Shown piece after piece: positions 16,965 through 25,626 of a stretch of 33,076 bases of DNA (within the stretch, counting starts at the first letter, position 1; each line of letters begins with the position of its first letter). The notes beneath the pieces are model-generated. The model worked only from the letters and a program-made list of their open reading frames with translations. It made no database searches and was not told the origin of the DNA. The stretch spans positions 1 to 33,076 of the forward strand of contig CAMYML010000031.1 in assembly GCA_947259305.1 (NCBI GenBank), in the 5' to 3' direction. The translations under genes and the position numbers were made by a program. This stretch comes from an uncultured Gammaproteobacteria bacterium (GTDB taxonomy: Bacteria; Pseudomonadota; Gammaproteobacteria; GCA-001735895).

Positions 16965-18677
16965 TTAGTCATCTTCAGTCTCATCGCGCACCAGTTCATA
17001 TCCCTGGTCTCGCACCCCCTGCATCAACATTTCCGCGTTGCCCGCCGGAGCGCCCACCATTTGCAGCGCGATTGCGCCCAGGCGCAGGCTCGCTTCGAGG
17101 GTTTCGGGAAATGCCTGGGTGACGCCCGCCGCGAGCAGCTGGGCGCATTCATCCAGATCCCTGGCGCGGGCAATGATCGGCACCTGGGGGTATATATTTC
17201 GCAGATGGGAGACCGCCTGCAGTGCGGTGGGACCGCGGTTGATCGTGAGCACGGCCAGGGTGGCTTTTTCCGCGTGCGCGGCCGCGAGCAATTCGGGATC
17301 GGAAATGTCTCCGTACATTACCGCGTGGCCACATTCCTTGCCCTGGGCGATTCGTTTCGGATCGACATCGAAAGCCACGAACGGGATCCCGCTGGCCTCG
17401 AGTAACGCGGCAATGGTGTGGCCCACACGCCCATAGCCCCCGATCAAAACGGCCTGTTCCGGTACCTCCAGCTGCGTGCTGTCGACAGCCGGCGACGTTT
17501 TTGAACGAGCTTCGAGACGATCGGCTATCGTGTTGCCGAATCGTACCAGCAACGGGGTCAGCAACATGCTCATGGATATTACGCCCACGGCCATGACAAA
17601 GATTGACTCGTCGATCACCTCCAGCGCCAGGGCGGATCCGAACAACACGAAGCCGAACTCACCCGCCTGGGCCAGCAGGAATGTCATACGCAACGCGTTG
17701 CCGCGGGCGTATCCGAAGGCGATCGCGAGCGGGAACAGTACGGCAAGCTTGATGCCAATCAGGACGGCGGTATGCTGCAGGAATTCGAGCGGCTGCGCAG
17801 CCAGCTTACCCAGGTCTATGGACATGCCCACGGCGACAAAGAAAAGGCTCATCAACAGGCCCTTGTAAGGCTCGATGAGGGCGCGAATCTGCATATTGTA
17901 CTGTGATCCGGAAAGCAGCATGCCCATCAGAAACGCACCCAAAGCCATCGACAATCCCACCTGATGCATGGCCCAGGCCGCCAGCAAGACCGCGAGTAAA
18001 ACGACCAGCAGAAAAGCCTCCCGATTGTCGTGGCGCGCTAACCACTCGAGCGCGTAGGGAACCAGGCGCAGCCCAAAAACGAACAGCACGGCGAACATGC
18101 CGACCAATATGAGCAACTGTTCCCAAAGCGGGATGCCCGAGCCGATCGCCGCAGTTTTTGACAGCAATGGCACCAGCGCGAGCAGTGGAACGACCGATAG
18201 ATCCTGCGCCAGCAGAACCGCGAAGGTGCCGGTTCCGTGTCGGCTGGCGAATTCGCCTTTCTCATGCAACAGCTGCATGACGAAAGCGGTGGAAGACAGT
18301 GACAGACTGAGCCCGATTAGTAACGCTGTTTTCCAGGAATTGGTGCCCAGCGAAACATAGAGCGTGATAGCGAGCCCGGTTAGCAGGATCTGTAACGAGC
18401 CCATGCCCAGCAGGTCCCGGCGCAACGACCACAGGCGACCTGGCTTTATCTCCAGGCCGATGACAAACAGCAACAACACCACGCCCAGTTCGGTGAAGTG
18501 CCGAACATCCTCGACATGAGGGGTTACATAAGGCCCCGGAGAGTGCGGTCCGACCACGATTCCGGCAATCAGCAAACCCAGTACCGAACCAAGACCCAGT
18601 CGGCGGAAAAGCGCGACTGCGACCGAGGTGGCTGCTAACAGGAGCAAGGCGGATACAATGAATCCTTCCAGGTGCAC
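16965..18677 (-). CDS. Kef-type CPA2 cation/proton antiporter with RCK_N domain
   Basis: The 570-residue protein has about twelve helices (1-390) of the CPA2 Na+/H+ exchanger fold. The segment LVVLLLFVIGLEIKPGRLW-like at about 66-84 and AQDLSVVPLLAL at about 157-168 match KefB/KefC and YbaL. The C-terminal RCK_N domain (about 409-530) has the dinucleotide-binding GGYGRVG followed by an acidic residue after the second strand (FDVDPKR). It probably exports K+ in exchange for H+ with control by nucleotide or glutathione adducts; the ligand cannot be told. The start is GTG at 18677 with GAGG five bases upstream. No kefF/kefG-type partner gene is adjacent. Confidence 0.9.
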   Translation of the reverse strand: MHLEGFIVSALLLLAATSVAVALFRRLGLGSVLGLLIAGIVVGPHSPGPYVTPHVEDVRHFTELGVVLLLFVIGLEIKPGRLWSLRRDLLGMGSLQILLTGLAITLYVSLGTNSWKTALLIGLSLSLSSTAFVMQLLHEKGEFASRHGTGTFAVLLAQDLSVVPLLALVPLLSKTAAIGSGIPLWEQLLILVGMFAVLFVFGLRLVPYALEWLARHDNREAFLLVVLLAVLLAAWAMHQVGLSMALGAFLMGMLLSGSQYNMQIRALIEPYKGLLMSLFFVAVGMSIDLGKLAAQPLEFLQHTAVLIGIKLAVLFPLAIAFGYARGNALRMTFLLAQAGEFGFVLFGSALALEVIDESIFVMAVGVISMSMLLTPLLVRFGNTIADRLEARSKTSPAVDSTQLEVPEQAVLIGGYGRVGHTIAALLEASGIPFVAFDVDPKRIAQGKECGHAVMYGDISDPELLAAAHAEKATLAVLTINRGPTALQAVSHLRNIYPQVPIIARARDLDECAQLLAAGVTQAFPETLEASLRLGAIALQMVGAPAGNAEMLMQGVRDQGYELVRDETEDD

Positions 18678-18761
18678 GCTAACCTCGATTGACTGGCAAA
18701 GCTTCCCTGATCATACCGATCTGATTAGATATGGAGAAGTTTTATCAGCAGAGAAGATCCT

Positions 18762-18917
18762 TCAACTGCCGAATACATTGTCCCAGGGCGTTTCATAGGA
18801 GCCGTAATTACAGTCGAAATAGCGATGGTGTAACTGGTGCATGAAACCGCCGAGTTGCAGGCTGAAAAACCGCGTCAGCCGCATCCGATGGCAACCGCAA
18901 TGCGAGGTCGGCCCGGT
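18762..18917 (-). pseudogene. Remnant of a sterol desaturase / fatty acid hydroxylase family gene
   Basis: The minus-strand frame contains FMHQLHHRYFDCNYGSYETP followed by WDNVFGS. This matches the C-terminal histidine-box region of the fatty acid hydroxylase superfamily (HxxHH, then a Y/F-E/D-CNYG and PWDxxFGT/SFHDG pattern). The preceding TGPTSHCGC segment fits the region before this box. The frame stops right after FGS, and a one-base shift would give LKD, resembling the usual FHDG. The N-terminal 200 or so residues and the other histidine boxes are missing. It is a decayed fragment, not a working di-iron enzyme. Confidence 0.72.
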
Positions 18918-19084
18918 ACATCGCAGCAGGGCGCAGTGTGACCGCTTGTGGGTAGATACGAAGCCTATTACCTCGTGTATCAAAACCTGGAGAGCCTGTC
19001 GGGCGCCGCGCAAAATTGCGCTAGAGACAACAAAATACTGGCCCCAATCCGCAGATAGATAAATACGACATATCCAGATACCGC

Positions 19085-19116
19085 GCGGATTAGTTATTTT
19101 GCGGATTAGTTATTTT
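19085..19116. repeat. 16-bp perfect tandem repeat upstream of aprM
   Basis: The 16-base unit GCGGATTAGTTATTTT occurs twice in direct succession, about 90 bases before the aprM start. It lies in the AT-rich stretch where the aprMBA promoter is expected. It could be a duplicated regulator site or a slippage product. I do not see a clear -35/-10 pair within it. Confidence 0.85.
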
Positions 19117-19206
19117 TATGTAGGCACAATTTACATTGAATTGTGTTGCCCGCCAAAGTTGGTCACAATCCCCGCCACATCCCTGGCTCCCCGGAGAACA
19201 ACTATA

Positions 19207-20052
19207 ATGTTGGACCTTAACCCTTTTGCCGAGCTTTCGGCCACGATACCGGCTTCGGCCATGCAAACCTATGTTGTGCTGATGTTCCTGGCGGTGGTTG
19301 GCGGTACCATCATCGACACGCTTCACAAAAAGAGCGCTCAATACTTCTTTGAAAACGCGCAAAAAGCCCGGCAATCTGCGAAACGCACCGTATCTGGCGG
19401 TGAAAAGGTCTCGTTGGCTGTTTCTACCCTGGCCAATGAAGTGCTGACATCCTCCGAGTTCGCCAATCCACAACGTCGCCTGTCACACTTGTTGACGATG
19501 TACGGTTTTATCATTTTCGTCGTCACGACGGTGACGCTGATTTTCGGTTACCCGACACCTGCCGAGGCTGCTCCCGCAATACTCCCGGTGCTCTGGCATA
19601 TTGCCGCCCTGATGGTCTGTGTCGGCGGTTACTGGTTCTGGTTCTTCATCCGTTGCGATGTGAATTCCGAGGGCAGGCCCTGGTACCAGCTGGTACGTGC
19701 AGACCTGTTCATCCTGTCTCTGCTGATGACCACAAGCTTTGCCCTGATCTGGTCTGTCACGCGTGGCGCCGGCGCATTGAACATACTGTTCTTTGCCATC
19801 TTTATCCTGGCATCCACAACCCTGTTTTGCACCGTGCTGTGGTCAAAATTTGCGCACATGTTCTTCAAGCCGGCAGCCGCTTACCAGAAGAAAATCATCA
19901 TGGCAGATGGTTCGCAAGAGAATCTGCCCGACGTGGGCGAGCTGGCGGATCCGGAAGTTCAGGCCAGGTATCCGGATATCCCGGAATACATGGGTGAAAA
20001 ACCGCCCTACATGGGGCTTGGTATCAAGCGTGAATCTCCAAACCATTACTAA
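19207..20052 (+). CDS. aprM: AprM, membrane partner of APS reductase
   Basis: The 281-residue protein directly precedes aprB and aprA, the position of aprM in sulfur-oxidising bacteria. It has five or so helices (about 19-38, 93-115, 123-148, 165-185, 189-214) and a polar C-terminal tail with Pro- and Tyr-rich segments. His94, His131 and His217 lie in or next to helices and could bind heme or quinone, similar to HdrE/QmoC-type anchors; this is inference. Its expected role is to pass the electrons released by sulfite oxidation at AprBA to the quinone pool. The ATG at 19207 has GGAG 11 bases upstream. A TTG start at 19099 would add a non-membrane extension and is less likely. Confidence 0.85.
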   Translation: MLDLNPFAELSATIPASAMQTYVVLMFLAVVGGTIIDTLHKKSAQYFFENAQKARQSAKRTVSGGEKVSLAVSTLANEVLTSSEFANPQRRLSHLLTMYGFIIFVVTTVTLIFGYPTPAEAAPAILPVLWHIAALMVCVGGYWFWFFIRCDVNSEGRPWYQLVRADLFILSLLMTTSFALIWSVTRGAGALNILFFAIFILASTTLFCTVLWSKFAHMFFKPAAAYQKKIIMADGSQENLPDVGELADPEVQARYPDIPEYMGEKPPYMGLGIKRESPNHY

Positions 20053-20090
20053 AGATTTGATTAACTGATTAATTAGAAAAGAGAAATATT

Positions 20091-20573
20091 ATGCCTACAT
20101 TTGTATATATGACTCGCTGCGATGGTTGTGGACATTGCGTTGATATCTGCCCTTCAGACATCATGCACATCGACAAAGTTACTCGCCGTGCGTACAACAT
20201 CGAGCCAAACATGTGCTGGGAGTGTTACTCCTGCGTCAAGGCCTGCCCGCACAATGCGATAGACGTTCGCGGTTATGCAGACTTCGCCCCGCTGGGCCAC
20301 TCGGTACGCGTAATCCGTGACGAGGAAAAAGGTGTCATTGCATGGCGGATCAAGTCCCGCAACGGTGAAACCGACATGAATCTGCTGGCGCCTATCACGA
20401 CAAAACCCTGGGGTAAGCACATTCCTAAGCTGGCTGATGCGCCCGAGCCCTCCCAGGAAATGCGCGACAGTCAATTGCTGTACAGCGAGCCAAAGTATAT
20501 CCGTATGGATGACGGTGACATTCACACCTTGAAATCTAACGGACTCACCATGAAAGCAGGGGTCGCCTACTAA
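20091..20573 (+). CDS. aprB: Adenylylsulfate reductase beta subunit
   Basis: The 160-residue ferredoxin-like protein binds two [4Fe-4S] clusters. Cys10, 13, 16 (CDGCGHC) and Cys52 of the second motif, and Cys42, 45, 48 (CWECYSC) and Cys20 of the first, are the expected ligands. The C-terminal 80 residues wrap the alpha subunit in known structures, and the length agrees. It shuttles electrons between the AprA FAD and the membrane partner. The next gene starts in the TAATG stop/start overlap, so AprA and AprB are translated together. A GAGA lies nine bases before the ATG. Confidence 0.97.
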   Translation: MPTFVYMTRCDGCGHCVDICPSDIMHIDKVTRRAYNIEPNMCWECYSCVKACPHNAIDVRGYADFAPLGHSVRVIRDEEKGVIAWRIKSRNGETDMNLLAPITTKPWGKHIPKLADAPEPSQEMRDSQLLYSEPKYIRMDDGDIHTLKSNGLTMKAGVAY

Positions 20574-22369
20574 TGCCCAAGACTATCGTAGAAGACAATA
20601 TCGATATCCTGGTCGCGGGCGCTGGTCTGGGTGGTACCGGTGCCGCTTTCGAAGCGCGCTACTGGGGCAGAGACAAGAAAATAGTTATCGCCGAAAAAGC
20701 CAACATCGACCGTTCCGGCGCCGTGGCACAGGGCCTTTACGCGATCAACTGCTACATGGGCACTCGTTTTGGTGAAAACAATCCTGAAGATCACGTGCGT
20801 TACGCGCGTATCGACCTGATGGGTATGGTTCGCGAAGACCTGTTGTTCGACATGGCGCGTCACGTCGATTCCACGGTACACCAGTTCGAGGAATGGGGCT
20901 TGCCGATCATGCGCGATCCCAAGTCTGGTACCTATATGCGTGAGGGACGTTGGCAGATCATGATTCACGGCGAGTCCTACAAGCCGATCGTGGCTGAAGC
21001 CGCAAAGAAATCGGCTGACAAGGTATTCAACCGTATCTGTGTCACCCACCTGCTGATGGACGATGCCAAGGAAAACCGCGTCGCTGGAGCCGTCGGCTTC
21101 AACGTGCGTACCGGTGACTACCACGTATTCAAATCCAAAGCCGTTATCGTCGCTGCCGGTGGCGCATCCAACATTTTCAGGCCAAACTCGGTTGGTGAAG
21201 GCGCGGGGCGTGTCTGGTATGCGCCGTGGTCATCGGGCTCGGCCTATGGATTAATGATCGAGGCTGGCGCAAAAATGACCCAGATGGAAAACCGTATCGT
21301 CCTGGCTCGATTCAAGGACGGTTACGGCCCGGTCGGTGCCTACTTCCTGCACCTGAAGACTTACACCCAGAACTGTAATGGCGAAGAGTATGAGTCTAAA
21401 TGGTTCCCTGACCTGCAGAAAATGGTGGGCAAGGAATATCTGGATCCGGAACTTTCGCACGCGACTCACAGACCCATCCCGACCTGCCTGCGTAACCATG
21501 CGCTGATCTCCGAGGTCAATGCCGGTCGCGGTCCCATCCACATGGTTACCATGGAAGCCTTCCAGGATCCGCATCTGGAAGAGATCGGCTGGCACAACTT
21601 CCTCGGCATGACCGTTGGTCAGGCCGTATTGTGGGCAGCAACCGATGTCAATCCGAAGTACGAGAACCCGGAACTGACAACCTCCGAGCCCTACGTCATG
21701 GGTTCGCACGCGACCGGAAGCGGCGCCTGGTGTTCCGGCCCGGAAGACGTGTCGCCTGACGAATACTTCTGGGGCTACAATCGAATGACCACGATCGAAG
21801 GCCTGTTCGGTGCCGGTGACGCCGTCGGCGGTACGCCGCATGCATTCTCTTCCGGTTCGTTTACCGAAGGCCGTCTGGCTGCGAAGGCAGCCTGTAAATA
21901 TATTGACGATGGCAAGGCCGAGGGGATTCGGATTTCCGAGGAGCAGATCGAGCGCCGCAAGAATCAGATCTTCAAGCCGATGGAGCACTACAAGGTTTAC
22001 CGCAATGAGATGGACGAATATGCCGGTGGATCAACGGTTAACTACATGACCAACGACAAACTGTTGAGCATCGGTCTGAAGAAACTGAAGCTGCTGGAAG
22101 AGGACCTCGAGAAGGTTGCCGCGGAGAACATCCACGAGCTGCTGCGCGCATGGGAACTGAAGCATCGTCATCTTGCTTCCGAATCCGTTGTGCAGCACAC
22201 GCTGTTCCGCAAGGAAACCCGTTGGCCGGGTTACTACTACCGTGGTGATGCCTTGAAACTGGATGATGAAAACTGGCATGTACTGACCGTCTCCCGTCGT
22301 GATCCGAAAACCGGCGAATACACCATGGAAAAGGCCCCCTGCTACCATATCGTGGGCGAGGACGAGTAA
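20573..22369 (+). CDS. aprA: Adenylylsulfate reductase alpha subunit
   Basis: The 598-residue flavoprotein has the N-terminal FAD-binding GAGLGGTGAA (16-25). Conserved stretches of AprA follow: EKANIDRSGAVAQGLYAINC, HGESYKPIVAEAAKK, GGASNIFRPNS, and FGAGDAVGGTPHAFSSGSF in the second FAD-binding region. It catalyses the reversible reaction sulfite + AMP to APS + two electrons. In an organism with aprM, it is expected to run in the oxidative direction in the cytoplasm, with ATP sulfurylase then making ATP and sulfate. No sat, qmo or hdr gene is in the window. The gene starts in the overlap with aprB and ends at a strong terminator. Confidence 0.97.
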   Translation: MPKTIVEDNIDILVAGAGLGGTGAAFEARYWGRDKKIVIAEKANIDRSGAVAQGLYAINCYMGTRFGENNPEDHVRYARIDLMGMVREDLLFDMARHVDSTVHQFEEWGLPIMRDPKSGTYMREGRWQIMIHGESYKPIVAEAAKKSADKVFNRICVTHLLMDDAKENRVAGAVGFNVRTGDYHVFKSKAVIVAAGGASNIFRPNSVGEGAGRVWYAPWSSGSAYGLMIEAGAKMTQMENRIVLARFKDGYGPVGAYFLHLKTYTQNCNGEEYESKWFPDLQKMVGKEYLDPELSHATHRPIPTCLRNHALISEVNAGRGPIHMVTMEAFQDPHLEEIGWHNFLGMTVGQAVLWAATDVNPKYENPELTTSEPYVMGSHATGSGAWCSGPEDVSPDEYFWGYNRMTTIEGLFGAGDAVGGTPHAFSSGSFTEGRLAAKAACKYIDDGKAEGIRISEEQIERRKNQIFKPMEHYKVYRNEMDEYAGGSTVNYMTNDKLLSIGLKKLKLLEEDLEKVAAENIHELLRAWELKHRHLASESVVQHTLFRKETRWPGYYYRGDALKLDDENWHVLTVSRRDPKTGEYTMEKAPCYHIVGEDE

Positions 22370-22414
22370 GCCTCTAGGTGATGGGGAGGCGTTATCCAGG
22401 CCTACCCGAGTAAT

Positions 22415-22447
22415 AAAAAAGATCAGCAGTCGTGTTGATCTTTTTTT
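22415..22447 (+). terminator. Rho-independent terminator of aprMBA
   Basis: A stem of eight pairs, GATCAGCA (22421-22428) with TGTTGATC (22433-22440), has one G-U pair and a four-base loop. An A-run precedes it and seven T bases follow directly. It lies 45 bases after the aprA stop. The A-run makes it potentially effective in both directions. Confidence 0.92.
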
Positions 22448-22533
22448 ATTTGCAACATTGCTGTTTGATAATATTGCTCTCCTGCGGGAGACAGGCTATC
22501 GACAGCTGACCGCTTGTTTATTCCAGAGGTTGC

Positions 22534-22785
22534 ATGAACATTATTGACAAGACCGATGAAGAACTTAAGGAAATCGCATTCCCCTTTTGGGACGACCTGA
22601 TCAAGTACTCGAATAAAGGACAATACGCCAAATTCATTCTGAACTTTTCCTATGACCTGCTGCTTGGCCTGAATGAGATCGAAGTCGGCAAGCAGTTTGC
22701 CAATAGCGAACTGACGCGTAATCTTGTGCCGGAATATGATTTTCTTGGTTTTATCCGTCGCGGCGAGCACGAGGCGAATGGGTAG
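22534..22785 (+). CDS. Small protein of unknown function downstream of aprA
   Basis: The 83-residue acidic protein (MNIIDKTDEELKEIAFPFWD...) has no signal peptide, membrane helix or cysteine, and looks mostly helical. AGAGG lies six bases before the ATG, supporting expression. It sits 165 bases after aprA beyond the terminator, and 74 bases before the SlyD-like gene. I do not recognise a family. Its position invites a link with APS reductase or with the following protein-folding gene, but nothing in the sequence proves it. Confidence 0.7.
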   Translation: MNIIDKTDEELKEIAFPFWDDLIKYSNKGQYAKFILNFSYDLLLGLNEIEVGKQFANSELTRNLVPEYDFLGFIRRGEHEANG

Positions 22786-22858
22786 GACGCATGGTCATCG
22801 GCTATGAACGCGGCGAACTCAAAATTTTCGCGGCTGCCATTTTCTGAAGGTAATGGAT

Positions 22859-23374
22859 ATGAATGATAACGTAATTGCAGACGGCAAGTACGTCGAGGTG
22901 ACCTACAAGGTGATCGACCAGATTTCCGGAGGTGTACTGACACAGGTGGAATTTCCGCTCGGATACGTCCATGGCACGAACGAGATACTGGCACCGGCGG
23001 TCATGGCAGAACTGGAAGGAAAAGAAGCTGGTGAAGTGATCGAAGTGCCCATCGACTGCAAGCAGATTTATGGGCCACGCGACGAATCCCTGGTGATTAC
23101 CGACCGCATTCAAAACGTTCCGGAAGAATATCGGCAAGTCGGCATGTCCATCCTGATGGAAAGCGAAACGGGACAGACCAAAACCTTTCTGGTTACCCGA
23201 GTCGATGCAAAATCAGTGACCATCGACGGTAACAATCCACTCTGCGGTCGTGAAGTCATCTTTCGCCTGGAGATAATTCTGGTTCGTGACGCGACGGATG
23301 AGGAAATCCAGTATGGCGGCAAGATAGAAGAAGGCCCCGATCTCGAAGGCGTCACCCAGGTGCCGATTAATTAG
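22859..23374 (+). CDS. SlyD-like FKBP-type peptidyl-prolyl isomerase
   Basis: The 171-residue protein has an FKBP-like N-terminal part (VEVTYKVIDQ, FPLGYVHGTNEILAPAVMAE) with an inserted flap. It ends with the SlyD signature TIDGNNPLCGREVIFRLEI followed by RDATDEEIQYG. In this group the FKBP domain isomerises prolyl bonds and the IF domain works as a chaperone. The histidine- and cysteine-rich metal-binding tail of E. coli SlyD is absent. The ATG at 22859 is eight bases after GAAGG. The ATG at 22853 is too close to that site. It is followed after 24 bases by the HIT gene, suggesting one transcript. Confidence 0.88.
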   Translation: MNDNVIADGKYVEVTYKVIDQISGGVLTQVEFPLGYVHGTNEILAPAVMAELEGKEAGEVIEVPIDCKQIYGPRDESLVITDRIQNVPEEYRQVGMSILMESETGQTKTFLVTRVDAKSVTIDGNNPLCGREVIFRLEIILVRDATDEEIQYGGKIEEGPDLEGVTQVPIN

Positions 23375-23398
23375 TCAATCCGGTCTCGCGAGAAAATC

Positions 23399-23815
23399 AT
23401 GATTGAACAAACTGCGCTCACCGAACACGAAGAGTGTCGCTTCTGTCTAAGCAAACCCGGACGTCGCATTATGATCGAGGGGGAATACGGCTTTGCCGCC
23501 TGGGACCGGCATCCGGCAAGTCCGGGGCATTTCCTCGTCATGCCGTATCGGCATTTTTCCGATTACTTCGATATCACCGATGAGGAAGGCGAAGAACTGT
23601 GGCGGCTGGTCGCCGAAGGCAAGAAAATTGCCGACGAAAAGCATAGCCCCGACGGTTACAATATCGGCATCAATGTCGGAAAATGGGCCGGACAGTCGAT
23701 TCCTCACCTGCATATCCATGTCATTCCCCGCTACAAGGGAGACGTGGAAAACCCGAAAGGCGGTGTACGCGGCGTCATCCCCCAAAACAAGCTCTACACC
23801 TTCAAACCGGATTAA
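23399..23815 (+). CDS. HIT family nucleotide hydrolase/transferase
   Basis: The 138-residue protein has the histidine-triad motif HLHIHVIP with His103, His105 and His107, and an upstream zinc-type pair Cys13-x2-Cys16 (ECRFC). GHFLVMPYRH (43-52) is also typical. HIT proteins cleave or transfer nucleotidyl groups from mononucleotide or dinucleoside polyphosphate substrates. The length is right for the Hint/Fhit-like group with the C-terminal segment GDVENPKGGVRGV. It is 24 bases downstream of the SlyD-like gene and probably shares its transcript. Confidence 0.9.
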   Translation: MIEQTALTEHEECRFCLSKPGRRIMIEGEYGFAAWDRHPASPGHFLVMPYRHFSDYFDITDEEGEELWRLVAEGKKIADEKHSPDGYNIGINVGKWAGQSIPHLHIHVIPRYKGDVENPKGGVRGVIPQNKLYTFKPD

Positions 23816-24130
23816 CCCGAATATTTCACCAGCCGGACTCGACCCTAGTCGCAAGGCGATGATTGTTGGGAAATAACTGGAGTTTTCAACGACGAACTTT
23901 GGTGTACAGTTTGCAACCGACCCGAGTCCTATCCCGGCGCTGACTTGCCCAGACCAACCTCTGTCAGGCTGTTTGGAGATCCCGATACGTCGGACCGCCG
24001 CTTGCGCGGGGACGGGGCGCAGCAGGCAAAAAAAAACCGGCGAGGATGTTAATCCTCGCCGGTTTTCACAGTACTTATACTTAATTACAGGGTTGCGCCG
24101 GATCTTGCGGGCTAGCGCGACCGAGCAGGG
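23816..24130. other. Convergent intergenic region with terminator
   Basis: This 315-base gap separates the HIT gene (plus) from the small gene at 24131 (minus). Its only clear element is the terminator at 24028-24066. I see no further gene or repeat in it. Confidence 0.5.
24028..24066 (-). terminator. Rho-independent terminator of the 24131-24292 gene
   Basis: A perfect 15-base stem (24033-24047 with 24052-24066, AAAACCGGCGAGGAT and its complement) has a four-base loop GTTA. On the minus strand it is followed by a run of nine or so T bases. It lies 64 bases past the stop of the small minus-strand gene. The plus-strand side has only four T bases, so termination of the HIT transcript is possible but weaker. 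Confidence 0.95.
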
Positions 24131-24292
24131 TCATGGACGCTTGGGTGTTTCGTACTTGACCTCTTTATGAAATGATTCCCAGACGGTTTCATAACCGACG
24201 AAACCCTTTTCATTGGCTTCCATCTGGCGGGTAACAAGATAGCGTGCTTTACCATCGGGAACCTTGGGTCTGGTTTTCTTTTGCTCGCTCAT
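24131..24292 (-). CDS. Small basic protein of unknown function
   Basis: The 53-residue protein (MSEQKKTRPKVPDGKARYL...) is rich in Lys, Glu and aromatic residues, with no cysteine, signal or membrane segment. AGG lies nine bases before the ATG at 24292. The gene ends 64 bases before a canonical terminator on the same strand, so it is likely a real monocistronic gene. A longer frame to 24424 lacks a ribosome binding site. I do not recognise the family. Confidence 0.72.
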   Translation of the reverse strand: MSEQKKTRPKVPDGKARYLVTRQMEANEKGFVGYETVWESFHKEVKYETPKRP

Positions 24293-24760
24293 AAATAACC
24301 TATATCTATCGATTAAACTGTTGAAATGCGTCCGGGATAGAGAGCACAGATACCTGCCACTCCAGGCCATCCAGGGTAAGTAATACGGCTTTTTAAGAAC
24401 AAGAAGTATATCAATATCAGGCAAGAAGTCCTATCACTCCTTTTTATGCACGGAACACTGTAATGAATGGGACTTGCGATCCGCGCATGCTGTATTAAAC
24501 CGTCATAACAGTCAGAAATAGTAATAATTTCAATTAGAGACAGTAGTAACGATGGTCTGTAATGTACTCCATTAATGCAAGAGATTCGGCAGCAATCCTG
24601 AAACATTCCCTGCCACGTCAGAGTCCGCCAGGAAAACCATGCTTGCCCCGGTGGATGTGTCTGCTAATAAACCTGTATATCCAGAAATAATCGAGTAAAG
24701 TTCGCAGTTTAAGCAGGTCATGAATCACCAAGGCCTGCATTCGAACTGGAAAAAGCAGTA
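24293..24760. other. Divergent intergenic region
   Basis: This 468-base AT-rich gap lies between the small basic protein (minus) and the 211-residue protein (plus). It should hold both promoters. I see no gene, clear hairpin or good -35/-10 pair. Confidence 0.4.
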
Positions 24761-25396
24761 ATGAGCACGAAACTGGTACAAAAGCACTTTTTAAAAGGCA
24801 GCAGGGAATTTGAAATTGTAGATGACGCGATTAATGTTCGCATCAAGACGCCGTTTAAAGAAGAAAAATTGACCGTAGACCTGTCAATACTCAACCCCGA
24901 GCCCGTAGTGAATGAGCTGTCCCTGGAGTTTCACAGCCGCGTCAAATGTGGTCCTTTACTGTCGCTGTTGATAGATAAACCTGATTCGCAAAAATTTAAT
25001 GCCTTTGTCGATGAACTCAAACAGCGAGCACGCCAGGAATACAACGCGTTTGCCGGGCTCAAGGCCCGCTCTCTACCTGAAGGCATGGCTGCGAATGTCT
25101 TTACAGAAGCGCCGGAATTTGATGAGTCGGAGCAGGTTCGAATTGAGAAAAAGGTAAAACCGGTCAGGGTCGCCGATATCGACATTGCAATCCAGATGCT
25201 GGAGCGGCATCTGGATTGCGACGAGATCAAACCGATGCTCACTGCCCTGCAGGCACTCAAAGAAGATCCCGAAAATGAATCCTGTTTCGATCAATTGGTA
25301 AAGGCATTCGACGATCTGGGCCCACGCCAGGGCGCCGTTCTAACCTACGCACCCTATGTCAGTATTCTGCTGTCTGATGACCCGTTCGGGTTTTAA
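24761..25396 (+). CDS. Conserved-looking protein of unknown function
   Basis: The 211-residue soluble protein has no signal or membrane helix. The N-terminal 60 residues look beta-rich (FEIVDDAINVRIKTPFKEEK, LSLEFHSRVKCGPLLS), and the rest is helical and acidic. The end, LTYAPYVSILLSDDPFGF, is Pro/Phe-rich. There are three cysteines without a metal pattern. It stands alone between AT-rich gaps, with a weak purine stretch before the ATG. I do not recognise a domain. Confidence 0.7.
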   Translation: MSTKLVQKHFLKGSREFEIVDDAINVRIKTPFKEEKLTVDLSILNPEPVVNELSLEFHSRVKCGPLLSLLIDKPDSQKFNAFVDELKQRARQEYNAFAGLKARSLPEGMAANVFTEAPEFDESEQVRIEKKVKPVRVADIDIAIQMLERHLDCDEIKPMLTALQALKEDPENESCFDQLVKAFDDLGPRQGAVLTYAPYVSILLSDDPFGF

Positions 25397-25521
25397 GTAA
25401 CCTTAAACCTTTACCTGAAGATTCTTCACCTTCTCCGATAACTGTTAAAACCAGCCTTCGCTGTCCCATTGTCGCTAGCATCTGGATTCGAACGACCAAG
25501 CGAAAAACGGCTTGCTAAGTA

Positions 25522-25551
25522 TTGTATAAATAAAAATATATCGGATAGAAT
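25522..25551 (+). promoter_or_regulatory. Candidate promoter of the MerR-type regulator
   Basis: TTGTAT (25522-25527) and TAGAAT (25546-25551) are separated by 18 bases in an AT-rich stretch. TAGACA elements follow at 25555-25560 and 25608-25613, the same element found in the operators at 26821 and 29291. This may reflect autoregulation. The hexamers match the sigma-70 consensus only moderately. Confidence 0.4.
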
Positions 25552-25626
25552 ACCTAGACAAAACCTGGTATCGAAGGCTCGTTACCGCTCGAGTGGTTAA
25601 TAAATAGTAGACACAACGCCCTTTTC

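Noticed and set aside
22791-22844. 18-codon frame between the 83-residue gene and the SlyD-like gene
   Set aside because: It is too short, its AGGA is very close to the ATG, and there is no support from similarity.
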